A stretch of 64,000 nt of DNA, from NCBI GenBank assembly GCA_003254905.1, contig QANU01045372.1, positions 194,279 to 258,278 of the forward strand, read 5' to 3'. The DNA comes from Nissolia schottii (taxonomy: Eukaryota; Streptophyta; Magnoliopsida; Fabales; Fabaceae). The notes under the pieces were generated by a model. The model was not told the DNA's origin. It saw only the letters and a program-made list of their open reading frames with translations, and made no database searches. The position numbers and the translations under genes are program-made. Shown here piece after piece: positions 22,392-37,000 of the stretch (positions are counted from its first letter, which is position 1; each line of letters opens with the position of its first letter).

Positions 22392-24252
22392 AATTAGATT
22401 TTTTTAACTTTAATAAAAACACTTTCTTTATTCTTCTTAAAATATATTAATTTATTTTTAAAAGTGTTCTTGCTTTATCTCATTCAAAGAAAAACAATTC
22501 CCCCAAACTTTGTTTTTTAAATATTCAAATCAACACAAATCAATCCTCTTAAACGTAATTCTTCTAAAGATAATTTTTTAAACTTAATTCTTCCAAACAT
22601 AATTCCTCTAAAAGTTAAACCAAAAGAGCCCTATCTTATAGAAAAATTCTACGTGAACAATAAAAGCGGATAATTATATATAAACAACGTATAAATATAA
22701 CAATAATACAAAATTGTTATATAATACAAGTATGTGTGACACATATATTATTAAAAGTTACTGTATTTTATGTAATGTCCATGCTTTGTTTTTGACTTTT
22801 ATTGTTACATGTAGCATGGCGTATTTTGTAACGCTCTTTCATTGGCTTTTTATGCAATTCATTTCTCAAGAATGCACAACACCATTCAAGGGTTGAGCAT
22901 CATTTTCTCTTTGTTCTACACACTTTTTGCCACATCCTAGAATGAATTATATTCTAGTAGTAGTTGTTAAAAATAAATTAAGACATTATTCCATCTTATC
23001 ATATTTAATTTTATTTAAATTTATTTAATTGTGATTTAACTTATAATTATATATTTATTTTATTTTTAACCTATAAATAGACACATCACCTTTATTTTCA
23101 ACGAAAGCTGAACAATCATATAATATATAATAGTACAATCTTTATTTTTTTGGGATTCCTTGTCTTACCTTATCTCCGTGCATCATTTTACTTAACAAGA
23201 TTGATTTTAGTATGAATAATTTAGTATAGAAGAAAGATAGCAAGATGTTGTTGATTCATTTCCAAAAGCCAACTCTTCGATAAACTAAAGTGATTAAGTA
23301 ATAATAATTCAAGACATTCATTAGTTTGTATATCTCAATCAAAACTAAATTAAGACGTATATATTAAATTAAGACTCACTAAAACCTTACAATGTTACTG
23401 TTATTGTTAGTGCTTATATCTGTGGCTGTGAATTTGACTGTGAAGCCTGCATTGACTTTGTTCTCTTATCTGTTTCTTAGTTGATCAAAACAGCATTCAT
23501 TTACACCAAATTGAGTTTCACCAAAGGGAAATATGGTACAGATAAAATTGAAGATAATGGCATGAATTTACAAGTCACAACATAGTAAAATTGAAAAAGA
23601 CAAATCACAGGAGGCCAATGAAACCAGTGGCTAAATTCGCTAAACACCCTGAAAAAGTACAAATATACAAAAGGATTAATATTTTATTTAATCCCTAAAC
23701 TTTATCTTTTGTCTTAAAAAAGTGGACTCGTTACTTTCTCCACCCACCAAATCCCTAACGGTCTGCGACATATCAATTAACAATGACGTTTTCTCTCTTC
23801 TCTCCTAATCAACCTCAAAACAATATTGTTTTGATAGTCCAAGAATCAATTTGACCAAAAAAATTCAAAGACTAACCTGGCCAAAAAAATCAAAGGACTA
23901 TTTAGTCCCTGCACTCCCACAACCACCACTTCCTCCACCTTGACCTTGAGTCCACCTCCACCATCACCATCACTCATACCCCAAAAGAAAACACAAAGAG
24001 CCCACAAAAGAAGACTTTCATGTCACCATCAGTGTAATGAAATCACAAAGAAGATAATGTAGGTTCAGAAAAGCTAAAGGCTTTCATGTCAACATCAGTT
24101 GTAAGCATTAGAACCGTATGACAATCAGTAGCGTGTAAATTGTTACATTAAAATGGACTTCAATCCATTTATATCAACAATTTCAACAATGTAAAATGAA
24201 GACAATCCTGAATAATCGTCATCAGGAGTGGGGAAAAAAATAACAGATTTCT
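22392..24252. other. AT-rich intergenic region
   Basis: No gene is seen. Holds the last block of the duplicated P450 flank (caccaaagggaaatatggta at about 23520) and, near 24252, the 3' flank of guanosine deaminase. Confidence 0.5.
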
Positions 24253-26340
<2,088 letters not shown>

Positions 26341-27480
26341 GAGAGGGGTAGATGATGTAATTGTTGGGGGAAACGACGAAATGGGAAGACTTGGGGTTGT
26401 TGCGGGGGTTGAAGAATGGGAAATGGGAGATCGGCGATCCAGAGAAAACGCGGTCCACGAAAATATAGTGTATATAAAGTTAAAAAAGAAGTTACGTGAA
26501 AATTCTACACAACTCCTTCTTCCGGGCAAAGGTTGCGTTTTTTTTTCCATACAAAAACTGTTTCTTTATTGGGAAAAAATTATTTATTTTATATATTTAA
26601 TTTTTTTATGATTTAATTAAAATGCAATTAAACTCACTCTTTATGGTGGACAAACATAGTCTGTTTCCAATTTTGAATTTTCTCTAACCCTTGTACTAAT
26701 CACTATTTATTATCTATCAACTGTGCTAAATTTTGCTAATAGACATATTGAATATTAAAAATTTAACCATCCACACTTATATAAAAGGAATATCTAAATA
26801 TAACTGCTATTTGGTATCATCTTTTTTCCCCCTCTTTTTTGTCCTTACAAATAAATAAATTATTTAAAATTAATTTAACAAATAGGACTATAATTTACTT
26901 ATTATAACTTCTACCGCATATCCTTATCATAATTTTTGTTAATCCAATAAATACATAATTGGGAATGACTCTTTTTAATTGAAAATTTTAATTAAAATAA
27001 TTATATGTGATATTTTAATATTAATTAAAAAAATAAAATTTATATATGACATAGATAATAAAAATATTAACCGCATTTGATTTTATCAATTAAAAATTCT
27101 AAGTAAGAGAAATCACTGCTTGATTAGATTACCGTATGAAATTCTCTGACACAAGCACGCATAACAATTTAAACTCAAATACATAAATATACCTTTTTCA
27201 TCTTGATACATGTGTGCCTTGATACTTATCTAGTTATCTACCTCCATATATTCGTTTATGTATGATGTCCAGCCCTCCTAACGGGAGGTCCATACTATGG
27301 AGAAGACTGGGAGACATGTCAGGAATCATTTTGGTCTCTCAATTTCAACCATATAAAAAATAATAAATGGTTTAGAATTATACCTAAAAAATAATTACAT
27401 AATAATTCATATTTATATTTTAATAATAATTTTATTTGATGGGTGAGTTTTACCCTTTATGATTTTTGTAATTTCCTACT
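26341..27480. other. Upstream region of guanosine deaminase
   Basis: No gene is seen. A TATATA run lies near 26471-26476. The remainder is AT rich. Confidence 0.4.
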
Positions 27481-28010
27481 CTACCATTATTGATTCTTCT
27501 CCTGTGGCACCGTTCCCCAGCCTCCTCCCTCCGACGGCGGCGCCGCCCTTGGCCCCTCTTCTCCCTCAACACCGTTGCTCTGCCCCTCCACTCGCACCAA
27601 CCCAATCCAAATTTAACAACAAAACATCAAAAACCAGACAGCAGCACCCATGAACCAAACAACCTTGAACTCCAAAATTAAAAAAACAAAATTTAACTCA
27701 AAAACAAAACAAAATGTAGTGCCTTCCATCGAAGGGGGAGCTGGAACACGATCTCGCTAGTGAGGCGGAGGTCCTAAGGGAGGCTGCAGTGGGAGAAAAA
27801 GTCGGTGACCATGGAGATGGGGTGGCAGCGGTGACTGCCATGGAGATGAAGCAATGGGCAAAAATGAGGTCAAGGGTGGCTGACGGTGGGCAATGAGCTC
27901 GAGAAGGGAGGAAGGGAAGGGAGATGAGAACAGTAAAAATGAGGGCAAAAAAGTAATTTTGTTGTCTCTCTCTATTATAAAATTACAATGACCATTTTGG
28001 TCCATAACGG
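27481..28010. other. GC-rich island in AT-rich DNA, no recognisable gene
   Basis: Open frames on both strands encode only Pro/Ser/Leu-rich low-complexity text. The base composition differs sharply from the flanks, which suggests a captured or transposon-internal fragment. No domain is recognised. Confidence 0.4.
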
Positions 28011-28143
28011 GAGAATGCTCCCCACAACTTGACTAATCCGGGTCGACCAGAGCCGCGCACTTAGTTATGGCGGGTGAGTCTCCCAGCATAGATAACTGTG
28101 TACATAAGCGATACCAAGCCACTTATTACTTGGACCAACCCCC
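28011..28143 (-). repeat. SINE-like sequence
   Basis: The minus strand reads GGTTGGTCCAAGTAATAAGT then GGCTTGGTATC, a tRNA-like box A head similar to the SINE at 20014-20131. GTCGACCCGGATTAGTC follows further in. No target duplication or A tail was found. Confidence 0.4.
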
Positions 28144-29470
28144 ATATTATACCCTCTGTACATAACATGTTTCAATAGTGTTTTTTTCTTTTCTTTTATA
28201 GAAAAAAGGGATATGTGATACTAATTTCAAAAGTTTGTACGTTTTAAAATATTTTTATATAGTAAAAATTGAATTTACGTATTTAGAGTGTAAATGAATT
28301 ATACATCTAACCTTACTTTAAAACAAATTACACGATGATGCCAGCAATCATGAACTTGTTCAACATGATGAAACACGGTACATATTATTTTTTTTTTAAG
28401 TAAGCAATTTCATTGTTAAATTCATAAAATAAAATAAAAAATGGTTCATACTATAGATTAAATAATGAAATTTCTATTACTTTACCTTCTACATAATTTA
28501 AATCCGACTTGACTTACCTCTATCAAGAACGTGGTGCATGCCTTATTTTAATATATTTTATGCATGTTAATGTTAGATAGAGTGTGGAAGTGATCTGAAA
28601 GCTTGAATTATTTGATTTTGATGTCATAATCACCAACACCAAACACATATAATATGCGTGTTGTCTAGGAAATATTGGTTGAATTGTAATAAAATTAACG
28701 AATCCCATAAGATAATCTTCCATTTTATTTTGTTTTGGTAGACAAATGTGCTAAAGCCCAAAGGAAAGGAAAAATCAGCCTCCACGAGGCTATGCGATCT
28801 GAATCAGATCATTCAACAAAAGCGGGCAAGTAGTCGCCGTCGGCGTCTCACCAAATATGGCGATCTCAAAATTATTAGTGACTTGGAGCGATTCGACATT
28901 TAATTTCCCTTAAACAAGGCTTTGGCCTAAAAAATGAAAAAAAAAAAAAACAATACTGTAATGATTTTATCCTTTCATATATAGTAGACCACTTGACTCA
29001 CGTCAAGTTAATTGAAATTCAATAAACTTCATATTGGTTACTTTTTTTTAATAAATTCAATAATTCCAAAAATCTTGTGTGTTTGTTTTTTTAAATGTAT
29101 TTCAATCTTTAGTCAGTAATTTTTTTTTAAATGTATTTCAATCTTGAATCAATATTTTTTTACTTTTTAAATTTTCCCTTCTTCAGTTATAGCAAATCTT
29201 ATCGGTGGAGTTTGACATATTTGTACTTTCGAAATCATCATTTTTTTATAATTATTCTTGCACACCTTTTTTTGCACACTTACGCTCATTTCTTTTGTTT
29301 CTTCGCTTTTGTTCATTCCCTTTTAATTTCGTGCTTCGTTGTTGCTCATTCTCTCTGTGTATCGATTTGTTTTGGTTTATGCTCGATCATTTTTGTTTGT
29401 TCTTTTTTTATCTGTGTTGTGCTTTCTCATTCTGTAATTGTTCCTGTAATTGATGTGCATATTTCAGATA
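28144..29470. other. Intergenic, possible LINE 3' end near 28735-28925
   Basis: Mostly AT rich. Bases 28735-28925 are less AT rich. Read on the minus strand they end in a GGGCTTTAGCACA...TACCAAAA stretch resembling plant LINE 3' tails; this is a weak call. A tandem duplication of aaatgtatttcaatctt occurs at about 29094 and 29130. Confidence 0.3.
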
Positions 29471-29475
29471 CAATT

Positions 29476-29990
29476 AGTGACACAACTTTTTATTATACTC
29501 AGACACAACCATTTCGTGAACTCAGACCTAACCTTATTAAATAACATGACCTAACCATTATATATATAGAAACCTCACAAAGATAGACATAACCACATTA
29601 TATACACACACCTATCTTTTATGTAACATAGACACAATCATTACATGCATCTTAAAAGCATGATCGAAGCAAAGAGAGAAAAAAAAAGAGTAGAACATAA
29701 ACAAAAAACAGACACAACCTTACTAAAATAAAAGACCCAACCTTTTTGTTGTTTAAGACACGACCATTTTAAATAAATAGACACAATCTTTTATTATAAT
29801 CAGACACAATCTTTTCGTGAACTCAGACTTAACCTTATTATACAATATGACATAACCGTTATATATATACACACACATACAAACATGGACACAATCACGT
29901 TATATATACAGACCTATCTTTTATATTATACATACACAACCATCACATAATCGAAGCAAAAAGAAAAAAAAATAGAACATAAAGATGGAC
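29476..29990. repeat. Direct duplication of about 220 bp rich in GACACAACC
   Basis: Two diverged copies (about 29476-29704 and 29790-29990) share ttcgtgaactcagac, ctatcttttat, and atcgaagcaaa followed by tagaacataaa, in order. Within each copy the short phrase agacacaa(c/t)c recurs. No coding potential is seen. Confidence 0.7.
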
Positions 29991-32900
29991 AAAACGAAAG
30001 ACGAACAGAGGAACGGATGAAGAAATAGTTAGGTCGCAAGAGCTATTGAAGAAGAAAGGTCATGAAAGAGAGCGCAAAATGTGAAAGGTGAGAGTGGAAG
30101 ACAATTCCACATTTTTTGAGTTTCACAGTAGTGAGCCTTAATTATAAGGGGGCGTGCAACTAGTGTGCATTGTAGAAATGTGCAAAAATTGAGACTCTTT
30201 TTTTTATTTAAAACTATGAAACACTGACTATTAAAAATAGTTAAATTGTAATTTGTGGTTCAAATCAGTTATTGTATAGTGTAATCAATAAATTTTGATT
30301 TTTTTTAATACGTCAGAAATTACATTTAATGAGGCTCGAACCTAAAATCTCATGCATGGTTATGACTATTAATAATACGGTAATATTTAAGGTATTTATT
30401 TGCTATATATTAAATTTTTTGGGCTTAAGAAGATTGTGGACTTAAGCAATATAGTAGTCGAAAACTACATGAAGTATTGAAAAATTGTTATAAGAATCCA
30501 ACCCAAATTCGAAAAAAAAAAAATGAATCTAACCCAATTCTTATGGGTTGGTTTGTAATGGGTCGGATCACTATGACAAACCCAATTCCAAAGCAAGAAT
30601 GGTGGGCTTTTGGCCTTTGAGAGTTAACACTTTTGAAATTAATTAAATGCAAAGACTTGATTCTATTTTCTGCTTCCATTAAATTAAATAATGAAAAGCA
30701 CCAGATCAAGAAAAAAAAAGTAATGCAAAGCAAAACCTTATTTTATTAATATATAAAAGTTAATATGTGGATTTGTGTATTATTTAGAAATTTCAAATTA
30801 ATTTCTTATACCTTTAAAATTTGTAAATGGTACATTATAATCCTAGAAATTCATAACTAAATCTATATGTTAGAACACCATTAAAAACTTTAAAGTTTTA
30901 GGAGCTAGAAAGTGTCGATCTTGAATAATAATAATCATACTCTTCTAACATCAATTATGTACAAGTGGAAGATTACCAAATCGCAAGTGGCATTTTATAT
31001 ATGATTAAGTTGTAACCAAATAGTATCCAACACCTTTTTTTTTCGATCCCTTTTCACACAGAGACACAAAAACGGTGCAACAAATAATATATGATTCGTG
31101 ATTACAACCAAGAAAGGCCTTTAAGCAATGATTAATAAGAAAAACAAAGCCAAAAAAAATCGAAGATATTGTGCCCTTGTACATTGGTCAAGTTCAATTG
31201 TACGAGATGTACCTATACCAACCGTGCCTTCCCTTAAGGGATCCCTTAAGAATTAAGATCTCTTAAAGTTAGACAGCTTGAGGGCACTCTGTTGGGAAGG
31301 CAACAAGGGCGGTGGGGCCGTTTTCTTGGAAGATCTCATCTCGGCCTAAGAATTCTTATGTTGTTATAGAGTATCATATTAAATATACTTTAAGGCACAC
31401 AATGATAAATACTTCAATAATAAACAATAAGTCATCTATATCTTTCATTACGTGATTCGAAACATATCTAATATAACGTTTTAAGACTACACAAAAATCT
31501 ATCCATCTCAAACCTTCGCCACTCACGGTTATGGCTAGCTGCCTCTGCCTAAAGAGTAACACAAAAAAATGCACATATACTAACCATAAGTACATGTATA
31601 TATTATACTAAGTAAAGCTGAAAGGAATACCAACAAAGCATGGTTTGGGAATTTTTCTTTTGCTTCTAAAATCTTGCCTTTTCTCCTTCATGATAAATCT
31701 ATACGGAACAAAGTACGCGGTCCAACTTTACATGCATAAAAAGAAGTGGTATCAGGTATTATTATTATTATCATAAACAATTTTTTTAATACTTCTTAGG
31801 CATAGTTGCATTCCTCCTAGGCTAATTAAGGATAAAGGCAATTTTTTCCCCTCCCCTATTCGAAACATCTTTGTGTGAATGGAACAATCTCAGGGAATTG
31901 ATGGAAGGCTGTGCTTAATTATCCGAAATTGTTTTAACCATATTTGTAATCACATTATTAAATTCTGTTCAAAGGTGAAGTTGTCAACATAATCTGTTAC
32001 AATTGTTAGGTAACGTGTGAAAATGACATAAAGCTGGTAGTAAATTAGGCCTATTGCGTTGATTTTACACCGATCAAACATGCCTTCAATAAAGATATTA
32101 AAAGAGTATTGGCTTTGGAATTATTTTTCCTTTCTATTTTTATAATAAAAAGTAAAATGTAGAGAATTAGATAGGAGTTATGTATGAATTAGGTATTAGC
32201 AAATGAATTTTATTTTGATGTATAGTTAATGTTAATTTTTCTTACACAACTTAAACGTATAGTGCTGATCAATTAATTTAATTTGAATGGTAGAAATGTA
32301 ACTATTACAATCAATTTGATCCATCGAGAAAAAGATAACTTGTAACTCTTATCTTATGATAATTTATGTTAAATTTCGTGATGCTCAAAAGCTTTATGAT
32401 GACTTATGTCAAATTTTGTAACACTCACAAGCCTTTAAGTTAGGTAAGCATGAGATCAAGTTAAGCGTTTTTAATGATTCATCATGTCATGTATATCGAA
32501 CTTTAAATAATTGTTAGAGTCCATAACATCAACCTATTAAACACTTAAACAAAATTAATCTTAGTAAATTATTAATGTATCTTCAATTCAATTCAATTCA
32601 AAACTAGATATATTAAGCTTATTGGTGGAAAACTCTATCCAATTGTTGAAACTTCCTATCACCAAAGACTTCTTCAACCTTGTAGCGGTAGTAGGAAGTA
32701 CTTAGTCTCCCCCCGTTCAAAGAAAGAGGAAAAAAGTTAAAAAAAAGAAAGGAAGAAAAACCGACGTACACAGGTGACAGAGGTAAAGTCCACATCGAGA
32801 TTCAACAAAGTTAGGATTAGAGTCATTAATCTAATTCCGTAGGCACTACTTATATAAGAAAAAGAAGGCATCTTTTTAATGCGTGGAACTGGAAACAATT

Positions 32901-33600
32901 AAGCAAAGTTATAATACTAATTAATCACCAATTAAATCGAAGTTAGGAATGGAGGAGATTGTGATTCAACTGTTGCAGGGTCAATTCAAAAGCAGAGGAC
33001 AAGAAGCCTTATGCTCTTTTTTTTCCCCCCTCAAGTTTTACAACCATAATAATCCAATAAATTATCAGATGTTCATAAATTAAATGAGCCTAACTAAACC
33101 CTAAAAATCTAACTCATAAAAATAGGTTAGTCCAAGCACTTGTAAAAGCATTCTTATGGGAATAACCCACGCTCTCATGCTTAAGACTAGACATTTACAA
33201 GTAATCAGCAGTATAAAGCATATAGTGTAACCATTGATACTATCTTCAAATTGAGTAACGCTAAGTCAATGGTAAAAAACTAGCTCACAAGAAGAGAATT
33301 GTCCAAATTCTTATAAAGGTTATCTAATCTATATGTCTAACTAATGTGCAACTTTAACAATAAAGCACTGTGTTAAACCGTTAAATTATATACTTTGCCT
33401 CTAAATATACAAGAGGGTCTATTGCTTGAAGCTGAAATGTTACTTACTTTGCGAGGGCATAATAATTTTCTCAAACACCCATTTGTTGTTGTTTGAGTCA
33501 TGTCAGGGAATCCTGACCGTCCCTTTTGGTAGTAAAGGAGGCAATGATGTGTTGTTTTGTAGTGATAATGAGGAGCTGCTGCATGTGACTCACTCTCCTT
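29991..33600. other. Intergenic, AT rich
   Basis: No gene or defined mobile element was recognised. A less AT-rich patch lies at 31190-31350 without a readable frame. Confidence 0.4.
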
Positions 33601-33610
33601 ATTATTACTC

Positions 33611-33618
33611 TATAAATA
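33611..33618 (+). promoter_or_regulatory. TATA box of the 33763 gene
   Basis: TATAAATA lies 145-152 bp before the ATG, with a purine-rich probable 5' UTR between. Confidence 0.6.
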
Positions 33619-33762
33619 CTTGCTCTTGTATTCCATCCCTCTATAACCAACCAAGACACAAGAAAGAAAGGGAGAACAAAAGAAGAAAAAAGGAGAGATT
33701 TATTTATTTTCCCCTTGAAGGATAGCTTGGAGCGCAAGTATCCTGAGAAGAAGGAGGAGAGA

Positions 33763-34008
33763 ATGGGAGGGAAGAAGTCTTCGTTTTCGTTTTGTGGGAT
33801 ATTCAAGGCGTGTTTCTCCGGCGGAAGAAGGGACTATGAGTACTACTACGGGGAGGAAGATGGCGGGGGGAGGAGGATATTTGCGAGCGACGAGGACAGA
33901 GGGCCGTGGGTGGCGGAGCCTGGGATCGACAAGAAAGCCTCTGCTTTCATTGCCAAATTCTACGCCACTCGAGTCACCGACTCTGAGGAGCACCAATTCG
34001 CTTCTTGA
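33763..34008 (+). CDS. Small uncharacterised plant protein (81 aa)
   Basis: A single-exon frame from ATG 33763 to TGA 34006-34008. It starts MGGKKSSFSFCGIFKACFSG, continues with an acidic Tyr/Gly stretch (DYEYYYGEEDGGG), and ends IDKKASAFIAKFYATRVTDS. The C-terminal KKASxFIAKFY segment resembles the short motif at the end of DUF761-type plant proteins. The Cys-bearing N-terminus could be lipid modified, which is speculative. A TATA box at 33611 and GC content above the flanks support a real gene. An earlier in-frame start is absent, because the upstream sequence is UTR-like. Function unknown. Confidence 0.72.
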   Translation: MGGKKSSFSFCGIFKACFSGGRRDYEYYYGEEDGGGRRIFASDEDRGPWVAEPGIDKKASAFIAKFYATRVTDSEEHQFAS

Positions 34009-37000
34009 ATTGGATCAAACTAGCAAAGAGGAAAAGCTAGCATTGCTTGATTTCCATATTCTTGCAACTAGTGATTCTTTTTTCAATAAGTACTCGTATA
34101 TTTATATTATACACACACACACACACACCAGACCCCTTCAAATGTATTAACGTTGTTTCCTCATGATTTGGATGTAGCAGTGACTATTAGTTACTAGTTA
34201 TTAGGGGTGTGAATCCAAACTTAATAGCTGCAATAATGTTTGTGGTCGTTAATAATGTAAAAAAAGAAAAAAAAAAAAGAAACCAAATTCATTGTTACGT
34301 TAGTAGATGTTTGATTTGTTTTGTCATCTTTGTCTCTCCAATTTAGTTTGGTTAGCATTTGGCAGCATGGGTCTATCTATACTTGTGCAACAATGCTCAA
34401 CTACAACGTTAACCATTATCCTATGTGGTGCAATGTAAACTGGGTGTGTTATGAATAAAATACCATATCCTACAAATTATTCAAATTCCTCTTATTTAGA
34501 GGTATTCAATTCCTTCAAATACATCTATTTGCCCAATCCTACTGCCTTACCTAGGCAATTTAATAATTATCTTAGTGACCAAAATCATATTACATTTAAA
34601 AAAAAAAAAACAACAACAACAACAACTCTCCCTGCACACTTTTGCAAGTACTCAACCAACTTGTATTCATTACTTTCTTCTCCTTTAGTTGTTATTTAAT
34701 CAGATTTATGTATTTTAATCTTGTTTATTTTGGGCCAGCTAGTTGCTTTAATTTTTTAAAGGCTTGGTCTAAGTTCTGTTCTTCTTTCAGTGCATGTGGT
34801 TCTTGCTGCCTGTCTTGTTCAACTTCCATAAGTTATTGATGTGTATAAATGTAGTTTTTGATATCGTTAGTTTTAACATTCATTCAAAAGTGGAACGTAG
34901 CGTGGGCAAATCATTCTGATCTCAAAAGCACTTCTGAAGTTCGATTGTGGGGTGGGGTTTGGGGGGAGAATAGAAGGAAGTGGGTAACAGTCCTTTTTTT
35001 TTTTTGGTGTCAAGTGTGCTTGGCTTGGAGGGTTATTAAGTGCAAGAAGTTAAATTAGTTGTTTATGTTTGGTTTAATTTATTGGAGGAGAATTTATTAT
35101 GTTAGGAAGGTAAAGTCAAAAAAAAAATTGTTGGAAGAGAATTTACTATATTAGAAATTTGTTATTTTTGTCTTCCATGCTTTGTCTTTTGTATTAAATA
35201 GGGTAAATATAGTGGTTACTTATTTATTACTTTGGGTAAGAATTCCCTCACTTTAACATTAGAGAAATTTTAGAGAGTAAAGTGAGAAATTTTACCATTG
35301 CATCATTAAAGTGAAAGTGAGACTTATTATCACTTTAGCTATCTAATGATGAAATTCCTCATTTTATTGTATAAAATGAAGAACCTTATTTTAGAAGAAC
35401 TAAATCCTATTACTTTAATCATGTTTTATGGCCTATAAAGACCAAAGTATGTACGTGAAGTTCATATCAGATGTATAAGAAAGAAGAAAAGCTTGTGAAT
35501 AAAGTGTATTATGTAACTCTTCCGTTTAACTGTTTTGTAGTGTGTGAGTATCAAGCGTCAATGAAGAAAATTTGAGTGCTTCCACTATATTGTGCGATAC
35601 TTCCATGAGTGAAATTAAGAGAGAAAAATAATTGGTATGAGTTATATTTTGTGAGTTTTTGATATCGTCGAGGCTAGCGAAACTTTGAGAGGTGCCATTT
35701 ACAAAGCATCAAGGAAGCTGCAATGGAGAGTTCTTTTATATTGTTTTGTTAAGTCTATTAGTCAAGTTCTGCTTTTTGTCCGAAATAATGTAAACGGATG
35801 GTGTGTGTATGATACTTTGATGTATGACTCAGAATTTGATATGACATCAATTTGAAAGGGTTCTCCCACTAGATTTCTTTAAAGGTTTTTAGTGAAATCT
35901 CTCCACCTTATCGAGTTTGGATGATTCGTAGTTTGAAATCACTATAATTGTGATCTTGCCCTTCTCCATTTTTTTGGAACAATAAAATTGGTACCTATTC
36001 AAGAAAACTTTACACATGTTGACACTGATCTTGTTGAAATTCAACTTGTTTATTAGAAGAATACGGACAGCAAAAAATCAAACATTAAACTGATTGATTA
36101 TTAAAATTTAAGTTGTGTAATAGAAACAATTGAATAATTTTTATACCTTAACATGATATACATTGTATACATTTGTATATGACTTTTCATCTTTTTGAGT
36201 CGATGCAAGCTCTTCTTCCTATCTCCTTTCACTTTAGCAATCTTTTTGCCATATATTCCTTGATCCTTTTGTCAAGAAAACGTCATAACCTTTTTAACGA
36301 AAATATGTTTTACATAGTAGGATGGGGGTGTTATTTTTCAGTTATAGGTGGAACATGAAGGGCATAGCCTATACACTAGGATGCTGCTGATAATGCTGTA
36401 TTGGGAAGAAAGAAAAGAGGCTTGAAGAAATAAAACTCTGTTTATTTGGAAAGCAGAATAAACTTAGGTTCTGGCTATAAATCTTTTAGTAGATATTTTT
36501 ACAAGTTACAACAAACTAAAATGGATTTGCAATTTTAAAAAGATGTGTCTAGATGTCTCTAGAAATTATTATGAGCAATTAGGACCGACTGAGATGTAAC
36601 TCGTAGCTTTGAACTCAGTATGAACCTGAGAACTATTGAGGAGGATGAGTACGACGATGATGGTGTTGAGATTCTTGATTTGGCGGAGGAGGTATCTACA
36701 AAAACTACTCCACGCCCAAGTTGGTATATGAATAATATGAGGTGATAATAAGTTAGAACGTACTCGAGCATGAATATGGTTCATGCTTGTATATTGAGAG
36801 TGAGTGACTTGTTTGTTGGGTTCTTCTATAATCATGAAGCCAATTATGTGAACAAACACGTTCATGTTATCTCATGAAGACTATAGGTGGGTTACACGTT
36901 CAACGGTTACACATATGTGTATCGATGCTCGAGTTATTCGTAAGGTCTGAGCCTTGAGTCGAATGTATTGGGCTAAGTCTTATACATGTGAGAGTGAGTC

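Noticed and set aside
28735-28925. Possible LINE 3' end
   Set aside because: Only a tail-like word is present; no reverse transcriptase text or target duplication was found, so it is not listed as its own element.
29131-29544. 137-codon frame on the plus strand
   Set aside because: Phe/Leu/Ser low complexity from T-rich DNA; no domain, no promoter or splice context.
31190-31350. Less AT-rich patch, considered as a tRNA or small RNA gene
   Set aside because: No cloverleaf, A/B boxes or known RNA motif could be read.
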